64,000 bases of DNA. Origin: Lumbricus rubellus (taxonomy: Eukaryota; Annelida; Clitellata; Crassiclitellata; Lumbricidae). Within the stretch, counting starts at the first letter, position 1, and every line of letters starts with the position of its first letter. The notes beneath the pieces were generated by a model. It did no database searches. It was not told where the DNA came from and saw only the letters and a list, made by a program, of their open reading frames with translations. Of the stretch, positions 41,784 to 53,660 are shown one piece after another. A program made the position numbers and the translations under genes. The stretch is from NCBI GenBank assembly GCA_945859605.1, contig OX243824.1:18529767-18593766 (forward strand). The letters run 5' to 3'.

Positions 41784-42885
41784 ACCGGACGGTCGTGCTA
41801 TGCGACGCATCGTCGTTCGGACGGACCTTGTTGCGGCAGAACAGAGACCCGACTCCCCGCTGGAACGGTTCATACTTGATGCTGTAGATGATGGGATTGA
41901 CGCAACAGTTGACGAAGACTATGACGACGGTGATGTTGTAGAAGTTGCTCGTGAAGTCTGCGTACGGGTAACCGACGTGGTACATCAGGTAGTAGACCTG
42001 GTTCAGCGTCCAGCAGAGGATGAAGGAGGCCGCCACCATGGCCAGGGTCTTCATGACGTTGCTGCGCGCCCTTGCCATGCTCTCGTTACGCTTGCCCTCC
42101 TTCGCCGCCCCATGGCCCGCCCCATGACCGGCCCCATGGCCCGGACCCTCGGCCACCGCCTCCACCCTTTTGTGCAGGACCCAGACCATGCGCGAGTAGC
42201 CGTAGGCAAGGAATAGCAGAGGGAAGAGGTACTGGACGAAGGTGGTGAACACTCCGACGGCTGCCTGAGTCAGTTTCGACGGCCAGACGTTGTAAACGGT
42301 ACAGTGCCCTTCCGCGGTGATCATCGCCGTCGGAATCATGTAGGCCGCGTTGAAGGTGATTCCTACGAACCACGGGACGGCCATCGTGACACCGTACAGA
42401 GCTCGAATCCTAGTGTAGGTCGTCTTGTGCCAGATGGGGTAGACGACAGCGAAGAAACGTTCCAACGTCATCATCAGGATCCCGTATGTGGACGCTACGA
42501 GCATGCCCCATAGCGGGAACTTCGTGTACCACAGTCGACAGATGGCTTCGTCGGCGACGTTTCCCGGCGTCCTCCTTCGCTTATCGTCCTCGTAAAGACT
42601 CGAGAAGAAGAGGAACATGGCGACCGTAGCGTCCATCGTGCTCTGATTAACAATGAAGAAGTTTGTCAGTTGTTTGTGCATCGGTTTGTAGAGGGCGATG
42701 ACGACGACGACGAAGACGTTTGAGAAGAAACCGAAGACACCGATGACCAAGTAGGTGACCTTCAGGTTGAACGCGGCCAGGATCGTGTTGGCGTTCGCTA
42801 TGTTTCCAGCGGCCGTCGTGTTTTCGTCTTGGCTCGTCGTTTTCCACGTCGTCAAGAACTCACCCGTCCAGTGTTCCTTCGTCAT
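41782..42885 (-). CDS. Orphan class A (rhodopsin-family) GPCR, intronless
   Basis: A plasma-membrane receptor of 367 aa with seven predicted spans. The start is the first ATG (MTKEHWTGEF) at 42885-42883; the frame opens slightly further upstream but without an ATG. Seen in order: an N-terminus with NTT sequon, TM1 with GFFSNVFVVVVI (the N of TM1), TM2 with STMDAT (Asp 2.50), Cys in AICRLW before TM3, LERFFAVVYP in place of DRY, Cys in GHCTVYN of loop 2, TM6 with CWTLN, and TM7 with NPIIY. The third intracellular loop carries a GHGA repeat (GHGAGHGAGHGA). The short tail ends STTVR. This looks like the peptide-receptor-like, intronless lineage expansions known in echinoderms and amphioxus. The ligand is unknown. 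Confidence 0.9.
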   Translation of the reverse strand: MTKEHWTGEFLTTWKTTSQDENTTAAGNIANANTILAAFNLKVTYLVIGVFGFFSNVFVVVVIALYKPMHKQLTNFFIVNQSTMDATVAMFLFFSSLYEDDKRRRTPGNVADEAICRLWYTKFPLWGMLVASTYGILMMTLERFFAVVYPIWHKTTYTRIRALYGVTMAVPWFVGITFNAAYMIPTAMITAEGHCTVYNVWPSKLTQAAVGVFTTFVQYLFPLLFLAYGYSRMVWVLHKRVEAVAEGPGHGAGHGAGHGAAKEGKRNESMARARSNVMKTLAMVAASFILCWTLNQVYYLMYHVGYPYADFTSNFYNITVVIVFVNCCVNPIIYSIKYEPFQRGVGSLFCRNKVRPNDDASHSTTVR

Positions 42886-42903
42886 TCTGCGAGTTATTTC
42901 CAA

Positions 42904-43725
42904 CGTTCAACAATAGCGGAAGTAATTCTGTTGCCTACGTTATTGTGTTTCAAACAGATTTCTTCAACTGATCAGTAAGTCGTAAGCGATCAAGACTCGT
43001 CGCAGATAAACTCTTGCTCTTATCCGATCCAAGAACTTCGATAGCTCCAGTATGAAGTTGTGTTTTGTTCAACGCAATGTAACCACTGATTAATTATTGC
43101 TGAAACTGAAGTTTTTTCTGTTAATCCTATCTTCTGTAATACGCAACATGTGACATGATGAACTTGCCAAATAAGTAGGCTACTCTTGCAACACTATCCG
43201 CTGGCTGACTGCCTTAAATATGATATGCTACACTTCAGCGATCTCCTTCAACTCCAGATTCTGCATTAAAGTTCAAAGTCGTTTTTATAGTCAATTTCCG
43301 ATTACACTACCACTGTGGTCAATCATTTATTGCATCTAACATTACCGTAAAATAATTACAGCAATTTGCCTGCCAGGAAATCATTTCCGTCAAGAGTTAG
43401 CGGTCAAACGGTGCATTAAACTAATCAGCGTGAACTTTACATGTAAGAGGACTCTGATGATATAGGGTTTATGGAGGCTGTAGGAACAAGACTCGCACCG
43501 TATAAAACCAAGAACGGTCTTCTGTATCATAAGATTCGGCAGATGGGTATCTTAGAGGCTACTGTAGTGGTTTTGTCGAGTCACTATATAGTATGCAGAT
43601 CTCGCCTCAGATAGTCAGCTCGCACGATTCCGACGTGAAATGTGAACCTGATGCTGCAATTAGGCCTACTTTATCAACGACGAATAAATTAATCTCACTT
43701 GTTGTTATTTGGATCAATTTTTCAG
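42904..43725. other. 5' flank of the GPCR gene; no gene recognised
   Basis: AT-rich DNA without ORFs or clear promoter motifs. Several TAGGCCTA and TAGGCTA motifs. Confidence 0.5.
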
Positions 43726-43957
43726 TCTCTGCCTCTGTCTGTGTCTCTGTGTCTCTCTGTGCCGCTGTGTCTCTGTTCTGTCTCTGTCTCTGTATGTCTT
43801 TTTATCTGTCTTCTGTCTGTCTGTCTCTCTCTGTCTCTCTCTGTCTCTCTCTGTATCTCTGTCTCTATGTGTCTGTCTGTCTATCTGTCTGTCTGTCTGT
43901 ATGTCTGTCTGTATGTTTGTCTGTCTGTCTCTGTCTCTGTCTATGTCTGTCTGTCTA

Positions 43958-44026
<69 letters not shown>

Positions 44027-44033
44027 TTCTTTC
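43726..44033. repeat. GTCT microsatellite
   Basis: Mixed TCTCTG and pure (GTCT)n. Cys/Leu/Ser/Val-rich frames are artefacts. Confidence 0.95.
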
Positions 44034-44515
44034 TCCTATTGGACTCGTCGTTGATTATAGCAGCACTGGTGTTCTGCTCGCTCGACGTAGATTTAAAAGC
44101 AATGCGCTTGCTGATTGTAAACGGGAGCAGCGAACTGCAAGCAGAAAAAAGATAATAGCATCCGGTGTTTGTGAACTGTCACGCTAACACCTGTCACGAT
44201 GACTCTTTTGTCATTCCCATTCGGCGTCCACACACGTAAACACCTTTTGTCAAACGCACCGAGATGTCTGTGGCCTACGGGAAATCCCTCAAATCCTTAT
44301 ATCTATCTATCGTGACTGCTTTTGCGTTAATCTGTATGTCCATCCATTCAACGCTCTGGCTTGTGTGTGCTAATATTGTGCTATAAACATCTCTGTGTGG
44401 CAGAATTTAATGTCTGCACAATGTACGTGCATGGTGTTTGAGACTTGACAAGACGTGTAGACCGAATCCATCCGCCGAATATCTTGTCACAGTGAAAATT
44501 GCTCTGGTGATAATG

Positions 44516-45045
44516 ATCTGCAATGTAAACAGATACTACAATGTGAACAGATACTACAATGTAAACAGATACTACAATGTAAACAGATTAACAGATGCTA
44601 TAATGCTAATGAGTATTGCAATGTAAACAGATGCGGCAGTGTAAACAGACACTGCAATGCAAACAGATACTGTGGCGCAAACAAATACTGCAACGTAGGC
44701 CCTATATGAATACTGCAATGTAAACTGATGTTGCAGTGTAAACAGGTACTGCAGCTCACACCATACGTGGAAACAGCGGTGTAAACAGATACTGCAATGC
44801 AAACAGATAATGTGGCTTAAACAAATACTGCAACGTAGGCCCTAGATTTGAATACTGCAATGTAAATTGATGTTGCAATGTAAACCGATACTGCAGCTTA
44901 CACCATACGCGTTAACAGCGGTGTAAACATATACTGCATTGCAAACAGAATAGATAATGCGGTGTAAAAATATACTGCAACGTATATGAAATTATGAATA
45001 CTGCATTATAAATAGATGTTGCAATGTAAACAGATGTATACTGGC
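44516..45045. repeat. Decaying minisatellite built on TACTGCAATGTAAACAGA
   Basis: About 20 degenerate units of 15-25 bp (ATACTACAATGTAAACAG and relatives). An inner higher-order repeat of about 130 bp is visible: AACGTAGGCCCTATATGAAT near 44694 and AACGTAGGCCCTAGATTTGA near 44832. Confidence 0.85.
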
Positions 45046-48000
45046 AGTAAGTTCGGACTACTCCTTTGGACAGCCCTTTTGACTCGACGCAGCGCTCGTG
45101 AAAACACTGGTGCCCTGCGCTTGGCTTTCGAGTAGCGCTTTAGAAATTCAGAGGTGACGATTAGCCTACCATTAGTCTCTAAAGTCTAAACCAAAGCTGC
45201 AAAATCGTGGAATAGGCCAACAGCGGTCAGTTAATTATTAATTTCTGCTCCATTGATTTTGAATTCTAATAAACGACTTCTGGCTCCTTACCCTCATGGA
45301 TTACCGGCCTGGCATCTCCGACTCATTTAGATTGTACAGCAGTTGATCAACTTGATCACAGACCATCAATCAAAGTCTTCTCGTCACTGTAGCCAGAGGC
45401 TTCTTTCCCTGCTCTGGGAGGGCGCTAATGGAGCCCGGCGAAAAAAGGGGGAATCGGAAATGAGCCAAAACTGACGTTAAACCGACCAGGAAGGTGAGAG
45501 ACCGTGAGACCGACCAAAGAGAATGGAGGATAAAAGCTTTGCCCGGCTGTTTTAGCGGGAATAAAAGCCAATGACAATTCCGGTGTTACGGAAGTCATTA
45601 GCTAATAAGTAGGCCCTATTAATTGATCCCTGTTGTTTACTGAGTATAGACGACACTGCGGTTTTAAAACGATTTTTATGGAAGACATTAGTTAATAACT
45701 GAGTAATAAGTATAGGCCTAGGCTATACAGTCTATACTATAATATCACTAAGAGGATGGATGGTATCCGCGTTCACGAAGCCTGGGTCAATTCGGGCGCG
45801 CCCTCGCTGTGAGTAGCCTACCTTCGGGGAAACTAAGGATGCCACCAGCTGACCGATTATTCATCCGAATCCCGGTCCACGCTCCGACAAGACCTGGAGC
45901 AGTAGCACACGCGAAGAAGAAGACTAAGAGACATCACTTACCAAAATCACAAGACTCTTTGGTCGAAGCGTTTATATTCCGAACGCGTCTCCTGTTCTAT
46001 GCGTCTCACCAACCTACGATCGGCGTATGCGGCTTTTATGAAAGAGACACCGTATTATCGGCAGGTGCCATGCATGGACGCACGATGATGGACACAGGCT
46101 GTCAATGCAACATCGCTGCAGCAGCAGCAGCAGCAGCAGCATCTCAACACATTGTATGTAACGACTAAAGCACGCATCCAATACAACACAGACCTGCTGC
46201 TGCACTCAGAGCAATGCGAGATTAAACGAGGAATTTACAACCGGGCAAGAGTGGGCTCAGAGACTTCTTTTAAGAAAAAAGCAATGATTCCTTTTAAGCA
46301 AACCTGTACTATAGTAGGTCGTCAATATGTTTGGTCTTAGAAAATATTAATGGTAATTGCAATGTTTAATAAGCTTACATGTATGCTTCATAAACTGTTA
46401 GAATATACATGTATATAAGCTTACTTGTCGATATCTGCTGGACACTTTGCTTATATGTTTATGCCTATAAATATTATGGTTGACGATGTTATCCAATCAC
46501 CAAAAGATATTACTATTATTGTCTAACCGATTACTATTGGTACCATTACATTACAGTAACTTTTATAGCGCCTCAATGAGACTGCCTAGTGCCTACACAG
46601 GAGAGCTCTCACCCAAACTTCGGTCGAACAATACAGTGTTAAAGAATTTAAAAAAAGACAGGTCTGAGCGAGCCATTGTTACCAGGTGAAAATCTTTTTA
46701 ATACAGGCATCTCTAGGGGAAGTCCCCACCCAATTTTTTCTCTGAGAAATATTTGACAAAATGATAATAGTTTTGTGGTTGCTGTTTACATTAAGCATAT
46801 TGCAACTTAAAATACTGCCATTGCAATATGGAAATCCCCAAATTTCTGATGAGAACGAATCCCCCAGAAATCCTTAACCACCCTCCCCCCAGAGGAGGGG
46901 GATTAGATTAACACTGGATGACGTGTCAGCGGGAGCTCATCATATCCCAGGGTTCCATAGATTCAACAATGCAATTGTTGATATTCTTCGATTTTAAGGG
47001 AGAGAACTTAGAGAAGCATCACGCTGTTTAAATTCTATTTCCTGTAGAAGACCCCCTACAGATCATACAACTATATGAGCACATAGACAGCACTTTATTA
47101 TGCAGCTGCATGATCTTACGGCCTTGCTGTTCTGCCAAATGGTAAACACGACAAAAACAGCTACAGTTGCTGTCGTGTTTCATAGCGTTGTCTTTAGTGT
47201 TCTATGGCCTGGCAACAAAATATTATTGACTGTTCGGCGACTCACATAACGCACCGGGAGTTGAAACTCGAATACAGCGGCAAAACAGTTAGCCACTGGC
47301 TACTGTGTCACTCTATACAAGATACACCAATGCAATATATGTGTGGCTCGTAAAGACTGACACAGGCCTATTTTACAGGCCTATGAGTATAAATATAGCC
47401 TATATATATATAATAATATATATATATAACTTATATATAGGCCTAATGGCCTATATATAATTATATATGTTATATAAATCATTGCTCAAGACGCATGCAA
47501 AAACGTACCGGGTGAATGTAGGCTACATGCTCTATCTGACGGATAATATGATCTAATGGAAATTCCATATTAATTAGCTGACAATGATAAATCTCCGAAA
47601 AATCATCTGCGCATGCCAAATCTGTAGCCTACATCTTTCGACGAGGCAACGTTTTGTGGCAGACCGAAACAACAGTCACTGTTGATTGATTCGAAACAGC
47701 ATCTAAACTGATCACGTTATCGCTTATTCTATTACGGTGACTAATTAGGAACAGAAAATAACAATGGAGCCTTGCGCAGCACAATGGGTTGTTGATACGA
47801 ATGATCATTCTTAGTAAGTCGACATTCCCTGTGATTGGACGCTTTGTCCAAAACGACTTCTAGGCCCTACCGCCCCCTTTGAAGTCGACACGCGCGCGGG
47901 CAAAGGCGCGTGATCGACGACCGTAAGTAACGTTGCATTATCCGTCAGACCCGAGACGCTACTTCTGGGCTAATGAGAGAATCCAGTTGCGTGTCGATTG

Positions 48001-48903
48001 GTGTGGATTTCCGGAGACCATTCGATCATAATCGTCGGTAGATCGCAGGGATGAGAACATGAAAGGAGTTCGTCTTGAATCGAGTGGACAGTGGACAGGT
48101 CGCTGATGGAGAAAGCAGGGATGGGAACGAAGACGTGTGTTGTAAAAAATCTGGTAATTGTACGATGATGTATGACCATGAGAGGCGTGCCAGGAGGTTG
48201 TCGGGTATGGTTAGATTAGGTCAGGCGAGGATCGGATGTCGCGCTATGAATTATGGGGCTCGTGTTACATGTTTATTTAGTGCTGCCTAACAGTCCAGCC
48301 GATTGTTATTATTATTTAGCTCCAGGTTCCCATAAATCAGTTCTTCGCAGATATTCTTGGTTCATTTTGCAGAGGCAACACCTTGACCCTCCCCCCCCCC
48401 CCCATCAGGAGCCTTGGACACCCTCGCCGACACCGGCCTTTTGCTGGAAAATATTGCCACAGTAAAAAAAATGGTTTGACACCTCTTTCTTTGTTAGACC
48501 ATTGTTGAACGTGTGGCGACGATTCCAGGGCCGGTCTATCACGAAATAAAGTCCCCCCCCCCATACAAAGTTTCCTCTGAAACAAAGTCTCCTCCTGCAG
48601 GTCGAATTTCTGTATTGGAAGACATTTTCTGACGATAAAAGTATTTATATGTTTGCGTTAAATAATTTAGCAACATATAGGCCTACTAACGGTTTAATAT
48701 GCTCATCCATAAATTTCATGCGACTGCAACCGATTTCACGCTCAACGGGGGAGACTTTGTTTCGTAGGCGGAAGAAATATTCTCTTCCCCCGGAGACTTT
48801 ATTTCAGAACAGAGTCTCCGGGGATAGGCCTATATTCTTTCAGGCTTCAGCTGGGGAGACTCTGTTTCGAATTAGACATTATGTAGTGACACCGTCGGGT
48901 ATG
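45046..48903. other. No gene recognised
   Basis: Intergenic DNA. A short GCA run at 46118-46140, an AT-rich tract at 47395-47475, and a small CpG-rich patch at 47860-47945 with a CCAAT complement, CCGCCCCC and a donor-like CCGTAAGT at 47921. That patch could be a promoter with a first exon, but no coding sequence supports it. Around 48540-48870 GGAGACTTTGTTTC recurs in both orientations. Confidence 0.4.
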
Positions 48904-48905
48904 TA

Positions 48906-50127
48906 CAGGGTGGGCCAAAAGTATTTGTTCAACTTTGAAGGCCTATAACTTAGGCAGTTTAGCAAGTAAGTGTATGCTTAATGCATCAAATTAAAGGTCG
49001 TTATATCAGCTATAAGTCCGACAAATTTCATTACGGTAGCTTGCACTACGCGCCATGTAATTATTGTGTACCGCACCTACCTTGTTTTCTGACGTAAACA
49101 ATAATTTCATCATGGCGCCGTTAACAGAAGATGACAGGACTGTGATTCGAATTTTAAGAATTGAAAAACATTTAAATGCATATCAAATGATGAATGAATT
49201 TTCTGCTAGAAACTGGAGTAAAAACAATCTCAACCGATTAATTAGACAAATATTATTGACGCGAGTACAAGTTCTAAACGTAAACCTGTTACTGGCCGTC
49301 CTCGTTCGGCACGTACCGCTGACAACATCGCTCGTGTAGCTGAATTGATCTGTAGCCAAGAGGATAATACAGGCACAAGCAAAAGTCATCGAACCACATA
49401 ACTGGCCGCCTAATAGCCATGACTTAAACCCCGTTGATTACTCAATCTGGGGTGCTTTGCAACAACGGGTTTATCGGGAACGGATAGTAAACATCGAGCA
49501 TCTGAAGCGCGTCATCACTCGTTGCTGAACTGAGATCAGCCAGGAACTCATCAATGGAGCCATAGATCAATGGGCACGTCGCATTCATGCAGTCATTCGA
49601 GCTTGTGGAAGACACATTGAATATTTATTTGACTAAATAATTCTTGGATTTCTTAATGGCTATCAATAATGCCAACTTGCAAAGACTAATTTTCCAAGTA
49701 TTGTGTTTTGCAAGATAGACGAATTAAAATCATTGTAAACTGATACATATTCAGTACAGTAGTTTTACGCAATTATTATTGAAGCAAAAAATTTAAATTT
49801 TTGACCAGTTGTAGCTGATATAACGACCTTTAATTTGATGCATTAAGCATACACTTACTTGCTAAACTGCCTAAGTTATAGGCTTTCAAAGCTGTCATCT
49901 TCTGTTAAAGGCGCAATTATGAAATTATTAATTGTTTACGTCAGAAAACAAGGTAGGTGCGGTACACAATAATTATATGGCGCGTAGTGCAGGTTACCGC
50001 AATGAAATTTGTCGGACTTATAGCTGATATAACTACCTTTAATTTGATGCATTAAGCATACACTTACTTGCTAAACTGCGTAAGTTATAGGTCTTCAAAG
50101 TTGAACAAATACTTTTGGCCCACCCTG
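48906..50127 (+). mobile_element. Decayed Tc1/mariner-type element 2 with duplicated right end
   Basis: Left end CAGGGTGGGCCAAAAGTATT and right end AATACTTTTGGCCCACCCTG are inverted, flanked by TA (48904-48905, 50128-50129). The inverted repeats extend about 180 bp. The transposase start ATG lies at 49112 (MAPLTEDDRTVIRILRIEKH), is frameshifted near 49255, and jumps by deletion to NSHDLNPVDYSIWG near 49410. A second copy of the right-end sequence lies at about 49805-49960. Confidence 0.92.
49112..49635 (+). pseudogene. Tc1/mariner transposase remnant
   Basis: The N-terminal helix-turn-helix part (ILRIEKHLNAYQMMNEFSAR) is in one frame, followed in another frame by a GRPR-containing linker (PVTGRPRSARTADNIARVAE). 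The C-terminal NSHDLNPVDYSIWGALQQRV follows, with an in-frame stop before ISQELINGAI. The central catalytic region is deleted. Confidence 0.88.
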
Positions 50128-50244
50128 TATATAGAGCGCTGCTGCTGACGTAGGCCTATATATAACCTTAGCCCAGCCTTCATACTTGGTTGGACGAAGG
50201 GAAGCTGTGTTGAGCTATAAGCTGACTATAATAATTCACTTCTA

Positions 50245-50871
50245 CAGGGTGGTCCAAAATAAACTGCACAATGATAAACTGATGGTACTATATTCAGACC
50301 AATTCAAATATAACCGTGAAAATTCACCAAAAACACAGCAATTATTTTTACTGTAACATTATATGGATGGATTTCATTACATAACATGCTCAATTTGTCC
50401 TCCTTGCTGCTCAACCACGCATTGAAGCCGACGACGCCATTGATCAATTGCGCGGTCATAGAAACGCTGTGACAGCTTGGTCCACTCTGTGACGATTGTT
50501 TCTTTCAGCTGATCCACTGTGGGGAAACTTTTACGACGGTATACCATCTGTTGAAGCCTTGAAGGGCGCCCCAAACAGCGCAGTCAACTGGATTAAAGTC
50601 CGGGCTGTTTGGGGGCCACATGTTAGGCTCAATGAAAGAAATGTTGTCACGTCGCAGATACTCCATAGTGTTCTTGGCGGTGTGTGATGGAGCGCCGTCC
50701 TGCTGTAGGGTCCAAGTGTGGTGTTGGCATAATATATTGCACGGATGTCAGGTAAAAGACCCTCACCAAGAGAAAATATATAAATAAGTAAGAAAAATGG
50801 CATTAAACATTGAATTGTTATACATTATATCAAGAAAACTGTCACTGTGCAGTTTTTTTTGGACCACCCTG
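50245..50871 (-). mobile_element. Decayed Tc1/mariner-type element 3
   Basis: Ends CAGGGTGGTCCAAAATAAAC and TTTTTTTTGGACCACCCTG are inverted, with TA at 50243-50244 and 50872-50873. 627 bp. The minus strand carries the transposase C-terminus at 50574-50377 and a frame-broken segment before it. It lies 118 bp from element 2. Confidence 0.92.
50377..50574 (-). pseudogene. Tc1/mariner transposase C-terminal remnant
   Basis: Reads KSFPTVDQLKETIVTEWTKL and DRAIDQWRRRLQCVVEQQGG then QIEHVM. Upstream, the PNSPDFNPVDCAVWGALQ-like region is in another frame. No catalytic core. Confidence 0.85.
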
Positions 50872-51139
50872 TATACGTCATTCTCCAGTCTGGATAGTCC
50901 TTTCCTGCACGACCGGTCAACAGGCTCTTGACAACTCGATCAGGATCTATAAAAAATAGTCTTCCCATCACGGTATTAGTGTCGCTGCTTGCTTGCATAG
51001 TTGCATACATACCTGGTCGATTAGGGACGGGGTCGATAATTAATATCTTCTCCCAGAGACGCAGATTGTCTGGCATTTTTATTAGCTTTCCAATTTTCTC
51101 TTTCTTTGCCATTACGGAACGTTGTCCGTTAGACTACGG

Positions 51140-51660
51140 CAAGGGTGGATCCAGAGGGCAATCCGGCTATGACCCCCATTTAGAACTGCCCATGTATCGT
51201 GGCCCCACCATTTGGTTCCAACAAGTTTTCCAACAATGTAGGCCTATAATAAGTACATTTGGACTGGATGACAAAAAGGTCATCAACTTTTTTGGCGGAC
51301 AAAATGGTAGGCCTATAGGTCTACTTTTCCCGAAATTTTGGCCAGATCACTAAAAAAAGGTCATCAACTTTTTTTGGCGGACAAAATGGTATACTTTTTC
51401 CGAAATTTCGACCAGATGACTAAAAAAGAGGTCATCAACTTTTTTGGCGGACAAAATGGTAGGCCTATACTTTTCCCGAAATTTTGGCCAGATGACTAAA
51501 AAAAGGTCATCAACTTTTTTTGGCGGACAAAATGGTATACTTTTTCCGAAATTTCGACCAGATGACTAAAAAAAGTCATCAACTTATTGGCGGATGCGAA
51601 AAAAATTCCACGCCCAAGGCCAAGAATTTTTGACCCCCAAAGTTTCTGTATCCGCCCTTG
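51140..51660 (-). mobile_element. hAT-like MITE, family A, with dimeric tandem core
   Basis: Ends CAAGGGTGGATCCAG and CTGTATCCGCCCTTG are inverted. Flanks GACTACGG (51132-51139) and GACTACCT (51661-51668) match at 6 of 8. The core has five tandem units starting with GGTCATCAACTTTTTT near 51278, 51359, 51430, 51505 and 51575. Two unit types alternate. Confidence 0.9.
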
Positions 51661-52713
51661 GACTACCTGCGGTACTTGTTTTCAGTCACCTAATAATTCA
51701 CTTGAATTTCCAATTACCAGCTCTCGTCTAGACTAGGATCCTCAATTTTTTCCGTTGTGTGTGCTTTGATTTATACATCCTTGACTGTAGGAATAAACAA
51801 CTTCTTGCTGCTTTGGCTTGAGTATAGGCCCATCAGTAGGACTAAGCTTCGTAAGATTTCTCATCTTAAATCTATTTTACTATGGCGCTTCCCTACAAGT
51901 TTACCTACAGTCTAAATCGATCTGCAGGGCGTCTAAGTAGGCTACAATTAAGATTTATATCAAGATGCAAGACAGTACAGAAACTCTGGCTTCTGCGATC
52001 GTGCATCCCTTCAGAAGAATTCACATTGAACAACAGTTGAAAGGAAACTCAAACAATGCAGACGGACTTCATGCAGAAAATTGACTTAATTGACTTCAGA
52101 TAATAGAAGGAAATCGTCCACTTGTTATCACAGCCCGTATATGGCCGTCCGTCTGTCTATTGTCGTGCTTGAAAGTCGCGTTTGAACCGTCCCCCGACAT
52201 TCAGACGCGTGAGAACGAAGTGGATGACGGGGTATCATCAAGAATTCCGTTTCTTTGCGGAGCGTGCGTTTTGAAAGATTTTGGGGCATACAGCAACGAG
52301 GAAACTGCGGCTCAGTTTCGTCAACGTCACACCGAATGCACGAGTACAAACGCACTGAATCTTCACAAAGATATCTGAGGAAAAAAATGAAGAAAGGGGA
52401 CGATAGATCTCTTAGACTTGCTAACAATCTGCTGTTACATAAATTATTTGAACAGCTGAAAAAGCTTTTGTCCACGTGCAACTGGCGTCGAAAAGTTTGA
52501 CTAGAATATTTAGGCTATAGACGGTTTGCGGTAGCAAAGTCATCAGATAAGTTTAATGCAGATAATGCCAAACGTTGGGTCCCTATTATAGACCCTATAG
52601 CCTTTATCATACGGGGCCTCAAGAATAAATACGGGCCTTAATAGGCCTACCTTGCCATATTTATATTTTGACCTACCATGGCAGCAGAATCGTATAGTAA
52701 TATTCATAATTAT

Positions 52714-52850
<137 letters not shown>

Positions 52851-52892
52851 TCGGCAGCATAAGCTGCAACAGCAATAGCAGCAATAGTAGCC

Positions 52893-52895
52893 TAA

Positions 52896-52964
<69 letters not shown>

Positions 52965-52975
52965 ACTAGTAGTAA

Positions 52976-53053
<78 letters not shown>

Positions 53054-53152
53054 CAGTAGTAGTAGTAGTAGTAGCAGTAGCAGTAGCAGTAGAAGTAGTA
53101 GTAGTAGTAGAAGTAGCAGTAACAGTAGCAGTAGCAGTAGTAGCAGCACTAG
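52893..53152. repeat. TAG repeat with CAG interruptions
   Basis: About 85 GTA/TAG units. Interruptions by CAG and AAG increase toward 53150. Poly-Leu/Tyr frames are artefacts. Confidence 0.97.
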
Positions 53153-53422
53153 TAGACCAAATAGGAGTGTTACTAGCATATATGTATTATAGTAATTTTA
53201 CACACTGTGGCATACGTTAGCCTAAGTGCAATAACTAGGCTATTTCACATCAAATAACACTAATTAGATTGAGTAACTAAATAACGATAATAATTTAATA
53301 ATAATGGTGCTAAAGGCGGCCTTCCTCTCGACCTCCAATATCGTTGCCCTCTGGAACTTCACCTCTTTCCCAGACCCCTGCTTCATTCATTTCTCTCACG
53401 TGTGTTCTTCTAATACTAGGAC

Positions 53423-53569
53423 CATGGGCGGAGTTTGGTTTCCGTTCTTGGAGGGGCTAATGCCTTCTTAGGGGGGGGGCTAAGCCCGGAAAAATATATC
53501 ATTTTCATGGTAAAAAGCTAAATCTAGGCCTTCTTGTGGGGGCTAGCCCCTGATAAACTCCGCCCATGA
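53423..53569. mobile_element. hAT-like MITE, family C, minimal copy
   Basis: Perfect inverted termini CATGGGCGGAGTTT/AAACTCCGCCCATG and a perfect 8-bp target duplication ACTAGGAC at 53415-53422 and 53570-53577. 147 bp. Confidence 0.96.
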
Positions 53570-53579
53570 CTAGGACTGT

Positions 53580-53660
53580 TCTTTTCATCCGTGCTGGTGT
53601 CGAGAGCACCTCTGAGTAGCCTAGTTATATCTTGAAGAGGAGCTGTATAATATAACTGCT
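53580..53660 (+). mobile_element. SINE/LINE 3' tail fragment
   Basis: GTGTCGAGAGCACCTCTGAG and TATATCTTGAAGAGGAGCTG match the shared SINE/LINE tail. It starts directly after the target duplication of the family C element. Confidence 0.6.

Noticed and set aside
41776..42216. 146-codon ORF on the plus strand, and other plus-strand ORFs opposite the GPCR
   Set aside because: Shadows of the GPCR coding strand, which has all the receptor motifs.
45809..46168. 119-codon ORF ending in poly-Ala
   Set aside because: The poly-Ala comes from a GCA microsatellite and the rest shows no family signature.
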